Counted from the first letter of the stretch, positions 21,695 through 33,240 are shown. The stretch is DNA of 64,000 nucleotides from Toxorhynchites rutilus septentrionalis (GCF_029784135.1 NC_073746.1:67706763-67770762), one strand, 5' to 3'. Translations and numbers: made by a program. Notes: generated from the sequence alone by a model not told the origin.

Positions 21695-23180
21695 TTATTC
21701 CTTGTTACATTTCTTGTTTTCATTCCTTTGAAAATGCAATAATGAGACATTTTTTGACACGTTTACAATTTTATTTTATCAAAACTATGCCGGGTCACAA
21801 TTGGTTAGATCCAGATGTATCGAGCTTTACTTACCCGACTGCAGACCTAAAATGAATGCCACAGGGAAAAAATCGAAATAATCTACGAAAAAAATTTGGA
21901 TTGGAACATATCACTTTTGGAGGAAACAAATTTCATTTTTTATTGAAAAAAATCTTTGACGTCCCCTACCTTGTTCCCGCTCTTGTTGCACGACGTTTTT
22001 GATTCCAAATAATCAAAAACTGTTTAAAACTGGTTGGATGCTTGATAAATTTGCTTTTATTCTTTCAAAGTTGTATTTGCCCACGATGGAAGGCTTTATT
22101 TGGGGATTTGTTTTTCGAATCAACTCAATCGCAAGGGGCATTTAATAATTTATTTGAGTCAACTGACATTTAATTTCAAAAAAAATACTGAATGTGGGGT
22201 TCTACCAGACATAACGCTCATGGTTCTACCTTCTGATACTGTGAATCATATTAATACACTTCCATCTTGAAAAACTCGATATCTCTACAGTATTCTACAT
22301 TTTGTAGATTGCTCATTTTCATTGATTCATAACTTCGTTTTTACTCTTCTCTTCATTCGAGACCCTAGAATACATCCAAACTGAAATATTCTATTGAATA
22401 CATTTTTTTTTTTTGCTCGACAGATAAGCAAGCGTACCAAACCTCTGCACCATACATTGAAAACGTTTTTCGTTCGAATGCGTTCCGATTTCCCAGAACT
22501 CACGGCTGAAATCCAAATAGGACAAAAGCCTTCCGCTCGCTGTTTCTTACATCTTTCTCAGTGAGAAACTCAGTGCAACCCAATCGTTGTTTCGACACAA
22601 AACAAAAAATCTTGTAAATCTTCGAAATCAATTTCACGCGTGTTTGTTTCCAGTTGTTGAACCTCACTCGCTGTGAAATTCCGCGCGTTCACCCTTTTTT
22701 TATTGTTTGCAACATTGCTACTGCTGCTGCAAGAATTTGCGGATTTCCTTTTCCATGACACCTTCGAGATCTAGTTCGATGTTCCGTCTGTTCGTTCGTT
22801 CCGGATGTGGATCTTCAGCGGGTAGTAGTAAAATTGATAAGCGTGTAATTTTATTGAATCTTCTGTGTGACATTTATTGGAATTTATTTACTCGTTTTTT
22901 TTTGCGACCTCCGAAGGAATTAGTTTTGCACGCAATACGCACACGTACCTCCCAGCAGGGATGGACATGAACGAGGAAGTGACACAGGGAAAATTCGAGC
23001 GGAAGAAGAAATTCGAAGATAAAATATATAGGCCAACCGAAGGATCTGCTGCCAGGGTTACGTGTTTCTTCTTGGCTGAACCGGCGTAAATTGATGTCGA
23101 GATGAGATGATAGTCGTAAAGTGGTAAGTCGTCCCGAGATGGGACATTTGTGGACTTCTAGTTCGCGCCTAGTTCAAGTA
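21695..23180. other. Intergenic; GC rises towards the right
   Basis: No recognisable gene. A minus-strand open stretch at 22570-22761 (containing RVNARNFTASEVQQLE) is coding-like but lacks an ATG and known motifs. From about 22.4 kb the sequence is less AT-rich than the left flank, like sequence next to a gene. Confidence 0.3.
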
Positions 23181-23836
23181 GGACAAGGTGTGTGTGTGTG
23201 TGTGAGAGAGATGAGGCCACAGCCAATTTCGAAATTGGCAGCCGAGTGATAAAAATGGCTGATTTATCGATTGAATGGTATAATTTTATGTTTGGGAATT
23301 TGTACGACCGATGGGTAATAAGCGAGAAAGAATTACGAGCATATTCTGGTGACCTGGTTTGGAAACTATTTCATGTTTCGAGCAGTCTTTCGTCATCCAG
23401 AAAGACAATTCAATTTGTGCATCCGATCTCGGATCTTCAATTACGCTGTTTTGTGTTGCGAGGTGGAATGCTCATCATCACAAAAACGTGGTGCCAATAT
23501 TCTCGTTGATATAAACATTTTTTCACGCCACCAAAGCGTAATGAACGAAAACCGCGACGATGATGGCTACAACAAAGGCTAATGAATCAACGGAGCCACG
23601 TAACAACGATAAAAAAGGGCGGTGGATTCAACCTCTCTCTCGGGCGAAACACCTTCAACGATGACGATGACGGTCGCCATTCCGTTCGGTGCACTCGAAT
23701 ATAAATACATATACAGGTCAAAATTGAAAGTTAAACCGTTCGCCGTTCAATTCCACCCACACTCGCGCCGTTGCGGTTTCCGCAGAGAAGAGTGCACAGG
23801 CACTGGTAATAACCTGTGGCGTAGTTCGTTCTAGAT
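23181..23836 (+). promoter_or_regulatory. Possible core promoter region with TATA box
   Basis: Higher-GC sequence opens with a short (GT)n-(GA)n microsatellite at about 23189-23211. At about 23697-23706 a TATA-like GAATATAAATACA is followed 40-50 bp later by GTTCAATTCC, a candidate initiator, and then by a possible donor (GGCACTG|GTAATA) near 23805. This could be a small non-coding first exon on the plus strand. There is no downstream exon in view, so confidence is low. Confidence 0.2.
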
Positions 23837-23956
23837 AGTCATTTCTCTATTCTCTACACGAAATCAAGGGTGGGAGTGTTGGGAGTTCAAAGAAGTAAAT
23901 AAAAAGCTGTACTCCCAGCCTTTGACCGGTTTATTTATAGCAAAAGAGTACACTCA

Positions 23957-24170
23957 TTAAAAATCTCGAGCTGCTGCAATTCCACGGATACTTTGTTGTC
24001 CTACTTGGGCTATCAGCAGCGCTTCGTCAGGATGTATAATCTCCGGAATGAGAGAACTGGGTCCCATACTTGGGTCGGGTAGGTGTCGGCTGCCACTAAT
24101 TAATTCCTGTAGTGCACATCGGTGCTTTGAGCTTTTCTTTTGTTTTTCCCGCTGTGGGGTTAAGCTGCGA
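23957..24170 (-). CDS. Candidate 3'-terminal coding exon, unidentified
   Basis: On the minus strand a possible acceptor (ATCATTCGCAG at about 24168) opens a frame of about 70 codons. It includes TPQREKQKKSSKHRCALQEL and DEALLIAQVGQQSIRGIAAA and ends at TAA 23957-23959. An AATAAA signal follows at 23930-23935 (complement), 22-27 bp after the stop, in the right place for a terminal exon. The frame is also open through the adjacent satellite because the satellite has no stops on this strand, so ORF length is not evidence. The product is not recognised. Confidence 0.28.
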
Positions 24171-24199
24171 ATGATTCGGTTGGAATTGGAATTTGGACC

Positions 24200-25085
24200 G
24201 ATAAAATGATAAAATGATAAAATGATAAAATGATAAAATGATAAAATGATAAAATGATAAAATGATAAAATGATAAAATGATAAAATGATAAAATGATAA
24301 AATGATAAAATGATAAAATGATAAAATGATAAAATGATAAAATGATAAAATGATAAAATGATAAAATGATAAAATGATAAAATGATAAAATGATAAAATG
24401 ATAAAATGATAAAATGATAAAATGATAAAATGATAAAATGATAAAATGATAAAATGATAAAATGATAAAATGATAAAATGATAAAATGATAAAATGATAA
24501 AATGATAAAATGATAAAATGATAAAATGATAAAATGATAAAATGATAAAATGATAAAATGATAAAATGATAAAATGATAAAATGATAAAATGATAAAATG
24601 ATAAAATGATAAAATGATAAAATGATAAAATGATAAAATGATAAAATGATAAAATGATAAAATGATAAAATGATAAAATGATAAAATGATAAAATGATAA
24701 AATGATAAAATGATAAAATGATAAAATGATAAAATGATAAAATGATAAAATGATAAAATGATAAAATGATAAAATGATAAAATGATAAAATGATAAAATG
24801 ATAAAATGATAAAATGATAAAATGATAAAATGATAAAATGATAAAATGATAAAATGATAAAATGATAAAATGATAAAATGATAAAATGATAAAATGATAA
24901 AATGATAAAATGATAAAATGATAAAATGATAAAATGATAAAATGATAAAATGATAAAATGATAAAATGATAAAATGATAAAATGATAAAATGATAAAATA
25001 ACAAAATGATAAAATGATAAAATAATAAAATGATAAAATGATAAAATGATAAAATGATAAAATGATAAACAGATAAAATGATAAA
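24200..25085. repeat. 8-bp satellite (GATAAAAT)n, about 110 copies
   Basis: An almost perfect tandem array of the octamer GATAAAAT runs through the span, about 886 bp. Variants are confined to the right end (GATAAAATAACAAAAT, AATAATAAAAT, GATAAACA near 25000-25085), while the left four-fifths is uniform by eye. Because 8 is not a multiple of 3 and the unit lacks stop trinucleotides on the minus strand, all three minus frames are open (repeating FYHFIILS). These are not genes. Confidence 0.97.
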
Positions 25086-25756
25086 TTATTTGCTTTCGCT
25101 GCATAATTTGAATAATTTTTGTTTTGTACAGAGAATAAGGACCGCATGAAAAAGTTCCACGAGAGAATAGCTCAAATTCTAACGATTCCTTTCGTGATCA
25201 CTGTTCGACTTCCTTTTGTTATCTTTCTGTACGTTGGGACATGTTGCCTTTTCGTTTGCTCGTGGCACACTGTCTGTTGCGAACAAACTACAATTTACAC
25301 TTCGAAATAAATATGATCGTAATGGTCCTGGAACTGCGTGTAAAGTGGACGTCAATTATTTTAGGATTCCAAAGGTAGAACAAACGTAATCATTTTTATT
25401 TAATTTATTTATATTTTTCGCTTTGATAAGCGGCCTACTCATTCGCATAAATCATTAAATTAACTCTTTGTTCCCTTCAATAAGCTCCTACTTACACGCG
25501 AATACTAACAAAGCATGAGACTGCTCATTTACTGACACCGTACCTATGTAATGCGATCTTTTTCATATACCAGACAAAAAAATCACACAAAAAAGAAAAT
25601 CCCAAAAAAACCATACAAAAAAGGAGCGAACAAAAACAGAGCCTATAGTTTGGAAAATTAGAAAACACACAAAAAAAATTTGAAATATAAAAAAAAATTA
25701 AAAAATTATGAAAATATTTATTTAAACAAACATAATTGGTTCTCAAATGGGGATCA
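25086..25756. other. Intergenic, AT-rich, left flank of the non-LTR element
   Basis: No gene is recognised; an open stretch at 25119-25310 has no known motif. From 25560 to 25735 the sequence is very A-rich with AAAATTATGAAAATAT-like words, resembling the right flank of the retrotransposon at 29.8-30.0 kb. Confidence 0.4.
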
Positions 25757-28700
25757 ACACTAGGGTAGGAGCCTACCTGTTGGTCTCAAATGTTCCTATC
25801 TCACGCCTCCACGAAGATCATATGACGACATTTTTAGATCGGGCGTGAACTGGAAACACACACCTGGTCTTGGCTCCGAGAACGGGTGTCGAAAGTGGCT
25901 AAGTGAGGGGGTGCGAGCGAGTCAGAGCGCTATATCTCTCCCGGGGAAGGCCTCCCGGGTCATGGAGGCCTTGCCAACCCGCTGTCTCCCGGGCAAAGGA
26001 GATACACCCAGAAAATGGAGCTACGTTCACGAAGAATACTCAGAATGCGATCGCCCGAGGAGGGTCCCCGAACTGGAGCTGGTCCTGGAACGGGCGTAAG
26101 AGCGAGCGGCCAGCGGCTGGAGGGCGATGTGCAAGAGCGGGCCACCAGCCGGATTCAACCCGAAGAGCTACCGCCACACGGAAACAGCAGCCATCGACAT
26201 CACCAACGAAACGCTGCGCCTACGAGGCGTGTTGCGACTGTCAGACGACAGTCGTCCACACTTGTGGGTACTACTAGGCGACGGATCATGTGGACACACG
26301 AAATGAATGAATTCGTGATCCGCGCCTATTACATCTGCACTGCTTTGGAGACGGACATGAGCGGTCGCCCTCGAATACTAACAATGTTCGAGGAAGCGTA
26401 TCCAGAGTTCGTCGGGAGGCTTGATCAGAACGCGATGAACGCGAGGCGTAGAGCGATAGTACGCAACAACATGCTCTCCCAAACGCAAATCGACGAGTTC
26501 AAGCAGCAGGTGCAGAGAGAAATAAGCTCCAGGAACAACAGAGCAAGCGATGTGTCGAGACGAAGTTCAGTACGGCTGAGCAATTCATTCGCGAGTGGGG
26601 CACGCGAATCAGCACCAGTGGAGGCCACAGTACTACAACCCCCTGAGCCGGAAGACCCACAGCCAGATCAACAACTACTACGCGATCTGGTCTTCCACTA
26701 CGACGAGGCGATCTCACAGTTCCGCGACACAGACCCATTGTCGCGCCCCAGGATCCCGAAGTTGCAGCATTCCCGCAGGCTGACAAGTGCAGTAAAGCTC
26801 ATGAACGAGCACGTTCTTCCGCTGCACTTGGTTGATGCTGAGAACATGGAGGAGCTGCAACTGAAAGTTTACTGTGCTGCTGTGGCGACCGCCAAAAGTT
26901 TAGGATACCGTATTAGGCCAAGAGGCGGACTGCTCCAACATCTCCGTGAAAGGCGTGAGCCTCCATGGCGAAGGAGATTGGAGCAACGGATCCTAAACAA
27001 GCGCGCCGCAATTGGAAGACTGATGGCGTACAAAAGAGGCAACAGATCGGCGAAATTATGTCGCCAAGTTGCTGTGATCGTGCGGCCTACTGAACTTCGC
27101 CAGCTGGGAGCTCACCAGCTGACGGAAAAACTCGACACACTGGTACAGCAATTGAGCGTCCTAACTAAACGGCTGAAACGTTACTCTGACTCTGCAAAGC
27201 GCCAGGAACAAAATCGGATGTTCAGAGATAACGAAAAAGCGTTCTACGACCACATTAGCGACGAGAAGCCCGACTACCGCGAAGGTTTGCCAGATATTAG
27301 CGATGTGACGAACTTCTGGGCTGGTATTTGGGAGACCCCAGTACAACATCGCGACGGGCAAATGTGGTTAAGACGGGAGGAGGAGAGTTGTGGTGAAATT
27401 GGAGAGATGCCAGCTATCATCGTCGAAGAGAACGATGTCCGCGAAGCCTCGCGGTACCTGAGGAACTGGGCAGCACCGGGCCCCGATGGTGTTCAGAACT
27501 TCTGGCACAAGAAGCTGACCGTCGCACATCAAAAGATAGCTGAGTGCTTCAACAAGGTGCTACGTGACCCACACAACCTCCCTGAATTCGCCACCCGTGG
27601 CGTCACATTCCTCCTCCCGAAAGACAGCAACACATTGAACCCATCAAAGTACAGGCCGATAACGTGCCTATCGAGTCTGTACAAGATATTAAGCAGCATC
27701 ATAACCGCCAAAGTTTCTGCCCACTGCGAACAACACCATATCATCGCAGAAGAGCAGAAAGGATGCAGGAAAAATACGCATGGCTGCAAAGACCAGGCCA
27801 TCATCGACGCAGCCATAGTCGGCCAGGCGGTATATAACCAGCGGAACCTAAGTATGGCCTACATCGATTACAGGAAGGCTTATGACTCCATACCTCACTC
27901 GTTTCTCGTCCGGGTATTGGAGCTATACAAGATTGATCCCGTCGTCGTTAGGTTCCTGCAGCATGCGATGAGGCAGTGGAGCACGTCTCTGCACCTCAGT
28001 GATGGGGAAAATGTGTTGCAGTCTAGAACGCTGCAGATAAAGAGGGGGATATTCCAAGGCGACTCTTTCAGCCCGCTTTGGTTTTGTCTGGCACTGAACC
28101 CCCTCAGTAGGACGCTCAATAGAAACGGTCATGGCTATAAAATAAGGTATGGCGACGGCGCCCACGAAGAAGTGACCCATACCTTCTACATGGATGATCT
28201 CAAGGTCTACGCTGATTCACGTCAGCGTCTAGGTGTAGCTATCCGGGTTGTCGAAGACATAAGCAGGGACATCTGCATGGAGTTCGGCCTCGACAAGTGC
28301 CGCTGTGTCCATCTGCTGAAAGGGCAGCTTACCGAATCCGGAGGTTACGAGGTCTATGACGGCGAGTTCATAAGAGACATGGTTCGTGGCGAATCCTATA
28401 AATATCTTGGATTCCGACAGCTCACCGGGATTCGCCACTCCGACATCAAGACGGAGCTGCGAGACAAGTTCTTGAGTCGAGTGAACTGTGTCCTGAGGAC
28501 TTTCCTCAACGCGGGGAACAAGGTACGCGCGATCAACACATTCGCGGTTCCCCTACTGACCTTCAGTTTTGGTGTAGTCAAATGGAGCAAAACTAACCTA
28601 GAGGACCTTGAGAGGAGGATGAGGAAAGCATTCAAAGAGGCCGGAATGCACCATCCTCAATCGGCACTGGAGAGAGTTTCACTGCCACGCAAAGAAGGGG

Positions 28701-29803
28701 GACTTGGAATAGTCGACATATCTGCACTGTGTGTTGCCCAGGTACGACAACTGCGCGAGTACTTCGCAGAACGCGCCAACCAAAACGCGCTATACCGGGC
28801 TGTCTGCGCCGCCGACAGAGGATACAGCGCTCTGCACTTGGCGCAAGCGGAGTACCAACTCAACTGCAATCTGCAGACAGTGGAGGAGAAGATTGCAGCT
28901 TGGAAGCAGAAGGCAGTGCATGGTGCCCACCCCCATCAACTGGACCGGCCACACGTCGACAAGGCCGCATCTAATCTGTGGCTAACGCGTGGTGAACTCT
29001 CTTCAGTAGTAGAAGCCGACATGATAGCCATCCAGGACAGGATAATGCCGACGAGAAACTGCAGGCGGTACGTCTGGCATCAAGACGTTGATGACATTTG
29101 CCGGATGTGCCATCAACCAGGTGAAAACATAGAGCACATTATGGGAGGCTGTCCCGTTTTGGCCAACGCAGCCTACACCGAGCGCCACAACAACGTGGCC
29201 CGTATTGTTCATCGACAACTGGCGCTCCAATGTGCTCTACTGGAAGACAACGTACCAAACTACCGGTACCTGCCTGCACCTGTCCTGGAAAATGACCGTT
29301 TCAAGCTGTACTGGGATCGCACTGTTCTGACCGACCTCTCGATCCACCACAACCGCCCAGATATAATGGTTTACGACAAGAGCGACCGCAAAGTCACCAT
29401 CATCGATGTCGCTATTCCACTGAACCAGAATCTGGAGGAGACCCACGGTCGCAAAATCTGCAAGTACCGACCATTGGCCGTGGAGCTCAAGGAACTGTGG
29501 GGGCTAAGGGAGGTCCCAAGAATTGTTCCAGTCGTTCTCTCTGGAACTGGAATTGTCCCGAAGACACTTCTGGAAGCGCTAAAGGTGTTGAACATGGAGA
29601 AGGAATTGGCCGGCATCCAAAAGTCGGTCATCCTTAGCACCTGCGCGATTGTCCGACAATTTCTCGGTCAGGACTGAAACAGCACGAGCATGCAGATACG
29701 TGCATTCCGCAGAGCCTAGTCCCCCTTTGGCATTCAGAAGCCCGGGGGCAGGTGAAAATTCTGGCTAGGTTCGCCTAGTTAAGAAGTGAGATAAGTCTGC
29801 CAA
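25757..29803 (+). mobile_element. Non-LTR retrotransposon, R4/Dong-like (RLE class), apparently full length
   Basis: A GC-rich block of about 4 kb in AT-rich DNA contains a single long ORF, a 5' UTR of about 260 bp and a 3' UTR of about 125 bp ending where an A-rich tract (AAAAAAAGAAAAATG) begins. Single-ORF organisation with a C-terminal restriction-like endonuclease and an N-terminal Myb-like region is that of the R2/R4/NeSL group; the combination here best fits R4/Dong. The outer boundaries are inferred from composition, since no target duplication was resolved in the AT-rich flanks. Confidence 0.82.
26015..29677 (+). CDS. Non-LTR retrotransposon protein: Myb-like domain, reverse transcriptase, restriction-like endonuclease
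   Basis: This is a 1220-codon intact frame from ATG 26015 to TGA 29677. In order: an Arg-rich N-terminus; a Myb/SANT-like segment with WTHEMNEFVI and an Arg/Asn-rich helix (residues about 90-155); the RT domain starting with AAPGPDGV near residue 485; palm motifs AYIDYRKAYDS and GIFQGDSFSPL; the catalytic box YMDD at 725-728; then a thumb and linker. The C-terminal zinc motif C-X2-C-X8-H-X4-C spans 1029-1046, and the endonuclease RPD...IIDVA motif has Asp at 1116 and 1131. The family nicks a preferred DNA target and reverse-transcribes its RNA there. No frameshift or internal stop is present and all catalytic boxes look intact. There is no apurinic-type endonuclease and no separate gag ORF. 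R4/Dong assignment is inference; other RLE clades are possible. Confidence 0.88.
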   Translation: MELRSRRILRMRSPEEGPRTGAGPGTGVRASGQRLEGDVQERATSRIQPEELPPHGNSSHRHHQRNAAPTRRVATVRRQSSTLVGTTRRRIMWTHEMNEFVIRAYYICTALETDMSGRPRILTMFEEAYPEFVGRLDQNAMNARRRAIVRNNMLSQTQIDEFKQQVQREISSRNNRASDVSRRSSVRLSNSFASGARESAPVEATVLQPPEPEDPQPDQQLLRDLVFHYDEAISQFRDTDPLSRPRIPKLQHSRRLTSAVKLMNEHVLPLHLVDAENMEELQLKVYCAAVATAKSLGYRIRPRGGLLQHLRERREPPWRRRLEQRILNKRAAIGRLMAYKRGNRSAKLCRQVAVIVRPTELRQLGAHQLTEKLDTLVQQLSVLTKRLKRYSDSAKRQEQNRMFRDNEKAFYDHISDEKPDYREGLPDISDVTNFWAGIWETPVQHRDGQMWLRREEESCGEIGEMPAIIVEENDVREASRYLRNWAAPGPDGVQNFWHKKLTVAHQKIAECFNKVLRDPHNLPEFATRGVTFLLPKDSNTLNPSKYRPITCLSSLYKILSSIITAKVSAHCEQHHIIAEEQKGCRKNTHGCKDQAIIDAAIVGQAVYNQRNLSMAYIDYRKAYDSIPHSFLVRVLELYKIDPVVVRFLQHAMRQWSTSLHLSDGENVLQSRTLQIKRGIFQGDSFSPLWFCLALNPLSRTLNRNGHGYKIRYGDGAHEEVTHTFYMDDLKVYADSRQRLGVAIRVVEDISRDICMEFGLDKCRCVHLLKGQLTESGGYEVYDGEFIRDMVRGESYKYLGFRQLTGIRHSDIKTELRDKFLSRVNCVLRTFLNAGNKVRAINTFAVPLLTFSFGVVKWSKTNLEDLERRMRKAFKEAGMHHPQSALERVSLPRKEGGLGIVDISALCVAQVRQLREYFAERANQNALYRAVCAADRGYSALHLAQAEYQLNCNLQTVEEKIAAWKQKAVHGAHPHQLDRPHVDKAASNLWLTRGELSSVVEADMIAIQDRIMPTRNCRRYVWHQDVDDICRMCHQPGENIEHIMGGCPVLANAAYTERHNNVARIVHRQLALQCALLEDNVPNYRYLPAPVLENDRFKLYWDRTVLTDLSIHHNRPDIMVYDKSDRKVTIIDVAIPLNQNLEETHGRKICKYRPLAVELKELWGLREVPRIVPVVLSGTGIVPKTLLEALKVLNMEKELAGIQKSVILSTCAIVRQFLGQD

Positions 29804-31129
29804 AAAAAGAAAAATGAAAAATTATATTATAATCAAAGTTCATTATTTATTTTCATAAATAATGAAAATAAGAAAAAATAGAAAAATTATGAAAACATGA
29901 AAGCGTAAAATATATATTTAAAAATATATATACTTTAATAAAAAAAATTACAAAAGTTACAAAAATTAAAATATTATATAAAAAAATAGTAAAATTATAA
30001 AAATATGGAAACGTAAAATATTAAAATATGTACAAAAAAAGTAGGATTGCCGAATCTCGTTCCGTTCCATACAAAGGCAGGAAAATTACAAGAAAGTATG
30101 CTGAGAACACAACTACATTGTTGACGTAGGGCTTCAAATTTATTTTTTTCAATTTTTATTCAAGTTGAATAAACTAAATTTAAAGTCCTACTTCAACAAT
30201 GCGACCGTCTTTTTCAAAATGAATCGAAATTTAAAAATTATCTATTCAGTAGAAAGTTTTGACGGCCCTGGAAAAGGGACGCGTGGTTTTGTAGATGATT
30301 GATTCATGATTCTTTGTTGTCCTTTCTTGCGTTCTTGCGAGAACAATACATAAGCTGACCGTATGTGCACTGATTGTGCCTCGTAAATGTTCTTGTTTTT
30401 GTGCATTTTAAAGGTACTAGGTTAAAGGTTAATTAGAAGTATAAAATTAACTCTCTCGTAGTCTTATAGAAATATTCTAGTGAGGAGGAACGAATTTCAG
30501 AAAAAAATTTCCAGCTCTGAATAAATAAAACTAATAATGTTTTACTATGTTTTATTTTATTATTTTTTTATGAATCTTTTAAAAATTCAAACGGAAATAA
30601 TCCGAAGTCAAGTGGGGTGGTCTGAGAAAACAGTGCATACACGATTTCAGTCAACAACAAAAAATTAATGTAAGAATGCTGTAAAAATCAGAAAAATTCA
30701 TATGCGCTATCGTATTAACTCCGGACAAGTCGGAAAATGTTTTATACAAAATAGCGTTCCTTTAAAAAACAAACAACACTTCTTTAATGACGCTTCCATT
30801 TTTAAAAAAATAGTAGAATAGAAATTGTGAATTTTGTTGGTTCATGCGATAGAGAAATATATAAAGATTTATCCATATCAAATTTGAAATGAATCAGTTC
30901 AGAAGAACTTGAGGAAATCGCGTACGCCAGCTTAAAAAAGGTAGAGTCTAGAAAAACGTATTTAAGGTTTTGAGTCAAGGTTGTACCCGATTAGATAGAG
31001 CATCACTAAAATGGGATTTTTTCTAAATTTCTAGACACAGCTTTTTATTGAATAAAATTTAGTTCGTTGACAAGAAAATTATAAATTGAAACCCGTCGTA
31101 ATGTAAGTTACTCGATATAGACTATGTGG
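29804..31129. other. AT-rich sequence with a small palindromic repeat
   Basis: 29804-30040 consists of degenerate AAAATTATGAAAAYATG(A)AARCGTAAAATAT words resembling the left flank of the retrotransposon. At 30118-30212 an inverted repeat has arms CATTGTTGACGTAGGGCTTC and CATTGTTGAAGTAGGACTTT (complement), each continuing AAATTTA, around a spacer of about 40 bp. It carries the GTTGACGTAGGRCT word of the dispersed GACGTAG family. Nothing else is recognised. Confidence 0.5.
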
Positions 31130-31332
31130 GTAGGAAAGCACTGAAATGTACAGAACAATTGTATGGGAAAATTGTATTGCTTCCAATTCCCGTCAGTTTT
31201 AAACCGTTTACGAATAATGAATTTGTAATGTATATCATATCCAAAAAATCATAGATAAATTTCGATTTGATTGGTGTGCAATTCACCAGAATCCCTTCAC
31301 AGTTTACTGAAAGACGTAGTCCTACGTCAAGA
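31130..31332 (-). repeat. Fragment of the GACGTAG repeat family
   Basis: Reading on the minus strand it starts with GACGTAGGACTACGTC (31316-31331). It then matches in order the segment seen at 34262-34500 and in reverse at 49690-49812: the block near CTGTGAA..GAATTC, CAATCAAATCGAAA, a ...AAACGGTTTAAA.. block and TCCCATACAATTGTTCTG. It is diverged and has no coding capacity. Confidence 0.55.
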
Positions 31333-32929
31333 AGCTTCTTCACTTGGCGCGCAGATATAACTGCACCCATAATCCATGAATGCAATAGACAACCGTTTCG
31401 CCACTGTGTATGTGCCATAACGGCAAGTTGCAGCACAGGAGCAGCATTCGAAGCGAATGCAAAATAAGTGGATAATATCCAGCACCGTATCAGCAGCAGT
31501 CGCGTCGAGATCGAAAGCGTTAAAATTTCCAACACTTTTCCGCTAGAGCGTTCAACGAAACCAGTTTTGCAACCGGAGATAAATGGGAAAATGATAATTG
31601 CGCGGAATGACTGAGAGTTAAATTATGATTGCTGATCGAATGGAGGTTAACTCCTGGCGGGGCTTATGCAACATTATCGGTAGGTAAAACATCGATTCGT
31701 TAATTACCTTCCCATCATTGAAGGTAGGCTCCATTCTGTTCTATGATTTTTACGTGCTTTCACTTCACCCGATCCGGAGCGAACCATACATAATGCTTGC
31801 TAAGATAATTAACCATAATACTTCCCGAACTTTCATTGTTCCCTTCGTCGAAAAAGCTAATCTAAATTTACGCTACGTGTGCTCTTTCAAAATATATCTT
31901 CCTCTCTATCTTTGGAGTAGAAACTTTCTGTTGCTACTTTTGCAACGACGCGTCAATGGCGTGGTTAACCTCCCTTAGGCGTGTCGTTTGGGTTTCAAAC
32001 AGTAGAAGTCACGGCCGGTGAGAGGAAGTGGCACGATTATGCCATTACACAGTACATAGTACCAAATTTCTTCCTCCGCCATGCGTCGTGGTTCATAGCT
32101 CTTTTCGCAGAAATGATATATGGCCCCTGTTCCATGAGCCCATGTGTTCGGGTAGAGAATAAGCGCTTTTGGAGTTCCACGAATCAACACAAGATAACCA
32201 ACCTGCGATAATATCGACAGAGCAGCCCCAAAACACCTGTTTTCGGGTTATGGGTGGTGACGGCATTCATTCTTCGTCGGGAGGTGGTTGCGCTGATTTG
32301 CTGGAGTGGAAATACAGACAGGTACTTAGGGCTGACGCAACAGAGAGTAGAAGAGGAAACAGCCAGCCGCTAGACTATCAATTAGTTACGCTATCTGAGC
32401 CACAGCCAGATTGCAGCAGACCGGTCACCTCGAGAGGTACATATTCTCAATATTTGGCTTCCACTTCGCCCGGTGGTCTATCCTCCGAGCAGCAACGAAC
32501 CTAGTGATGCGTAGCACCACTTGGCGGAATCATTCACCGAGACGTCATAATTGCCGCTATTGCTGACGCTGGCTGGGAGACATCCAATCGACTAGCGTAC
32601 CTGTGCGTGAATTGTAAGAAATTGGGCTGGTTTGTTTAAAATAATTAGGTAACTTGGCTGTGACGTTGGTTTAATGAGGTGGGCCGTGAGAAAATAGAAC
32701 ATATTGGACAATACTCGGCCTGGTTGTTTTTGGTTCATGGGAACAAAGAAGGAGAATATTAGGGAAAGCTAGACTTATGATACACTTTTGGGAAGTTGTC
32801 TAACAAATGTTGGTTACTTTGGTTGTATATCTTGAAAACAGGACATTTTACAGAATCAAAAGAACTGTTCCTCTATTGTGATACACCCTATTCTGAAGCC
32901 CAGTTGAGGAGAGCGCTCAACAACTTATA
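31333..32929. other. Intergenic, moderate GC, no recognised gene
   Basis: Short open frames at 31975-32190 (-) and 32169-32504 (+) lie in a less AT-rich stretch but have no recognisable domain or splice context that decides between them. No repeat boundaries were seen. Confidence 0.35.
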
Positions 32930-33240
32930 ACCATTAGAAATAAAAAAATGTTCAATGGCTGTCGACAAATACGGTGGTGTGAAGCAATCACGCTTATCAC
33001 GATGTAATTGTGGAACTTGTTAACATTCAATTTTCCGAATATTCCCAATTTCATTTCATTTTCAGTTTTCCAAAAAATTTCCGATGTTGCGCTCCGTAAC
33101 ACCGATCTACGGGCAGAGACGAATACAACGGAATAAAGCCGGCTCAAATAGGACCATTCCTTCCTCGAGTCTTGCGCTTATCAACACATTGGCGATCTAT
33201 TTTTATTTATATAGATGTCATTGTATTATTATGTATTGCA
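32930..33240 (+). repeat. Fragment of the 51.3-52.0 kb TIR element family
   Basis: It shares ordered blocks with 51300-51600 (partly rearranged): GGCTCAAATAGGACCATTCCTT followed by TCGAGTCTTGCGCTTATCAACACATTGGCGATC, and CACGCTTATCACGATGTAATTGTGGAA with TTTTCAGTTTTCCAAAAAATTTC. It has no coding capacity. Confidence 0.55.

Noticed and set aside
22570..22761. Minus ORF containing RVNARNFTASEVQQLETNTR
   Set aside because: It begins with GTG only, the nearest ATG is in another frame that stops quickly, and no acceptor or homology is evident.
24200..25085. CRISPR-like array
   Set aside because: Short uniform tandem repeat without spacers in a eukaryotic genome.
23957..25147. 396-residue minus ORF repeating FYHFIILS
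   Set aside because: It is a by-product of the 8-bp satellite, open in all three minus frames. Only the last ~70 codons beyond the satellite are considered as a candidate exon.
30255..30300. GGCCCTGGAAAAGGGACGCGTGGTTTTG, reminiscent of sequences next to histone genes
   Set aside because: No histone coding sequence is nearby and the hairpin is imperfect; likely chance or an old fragment.
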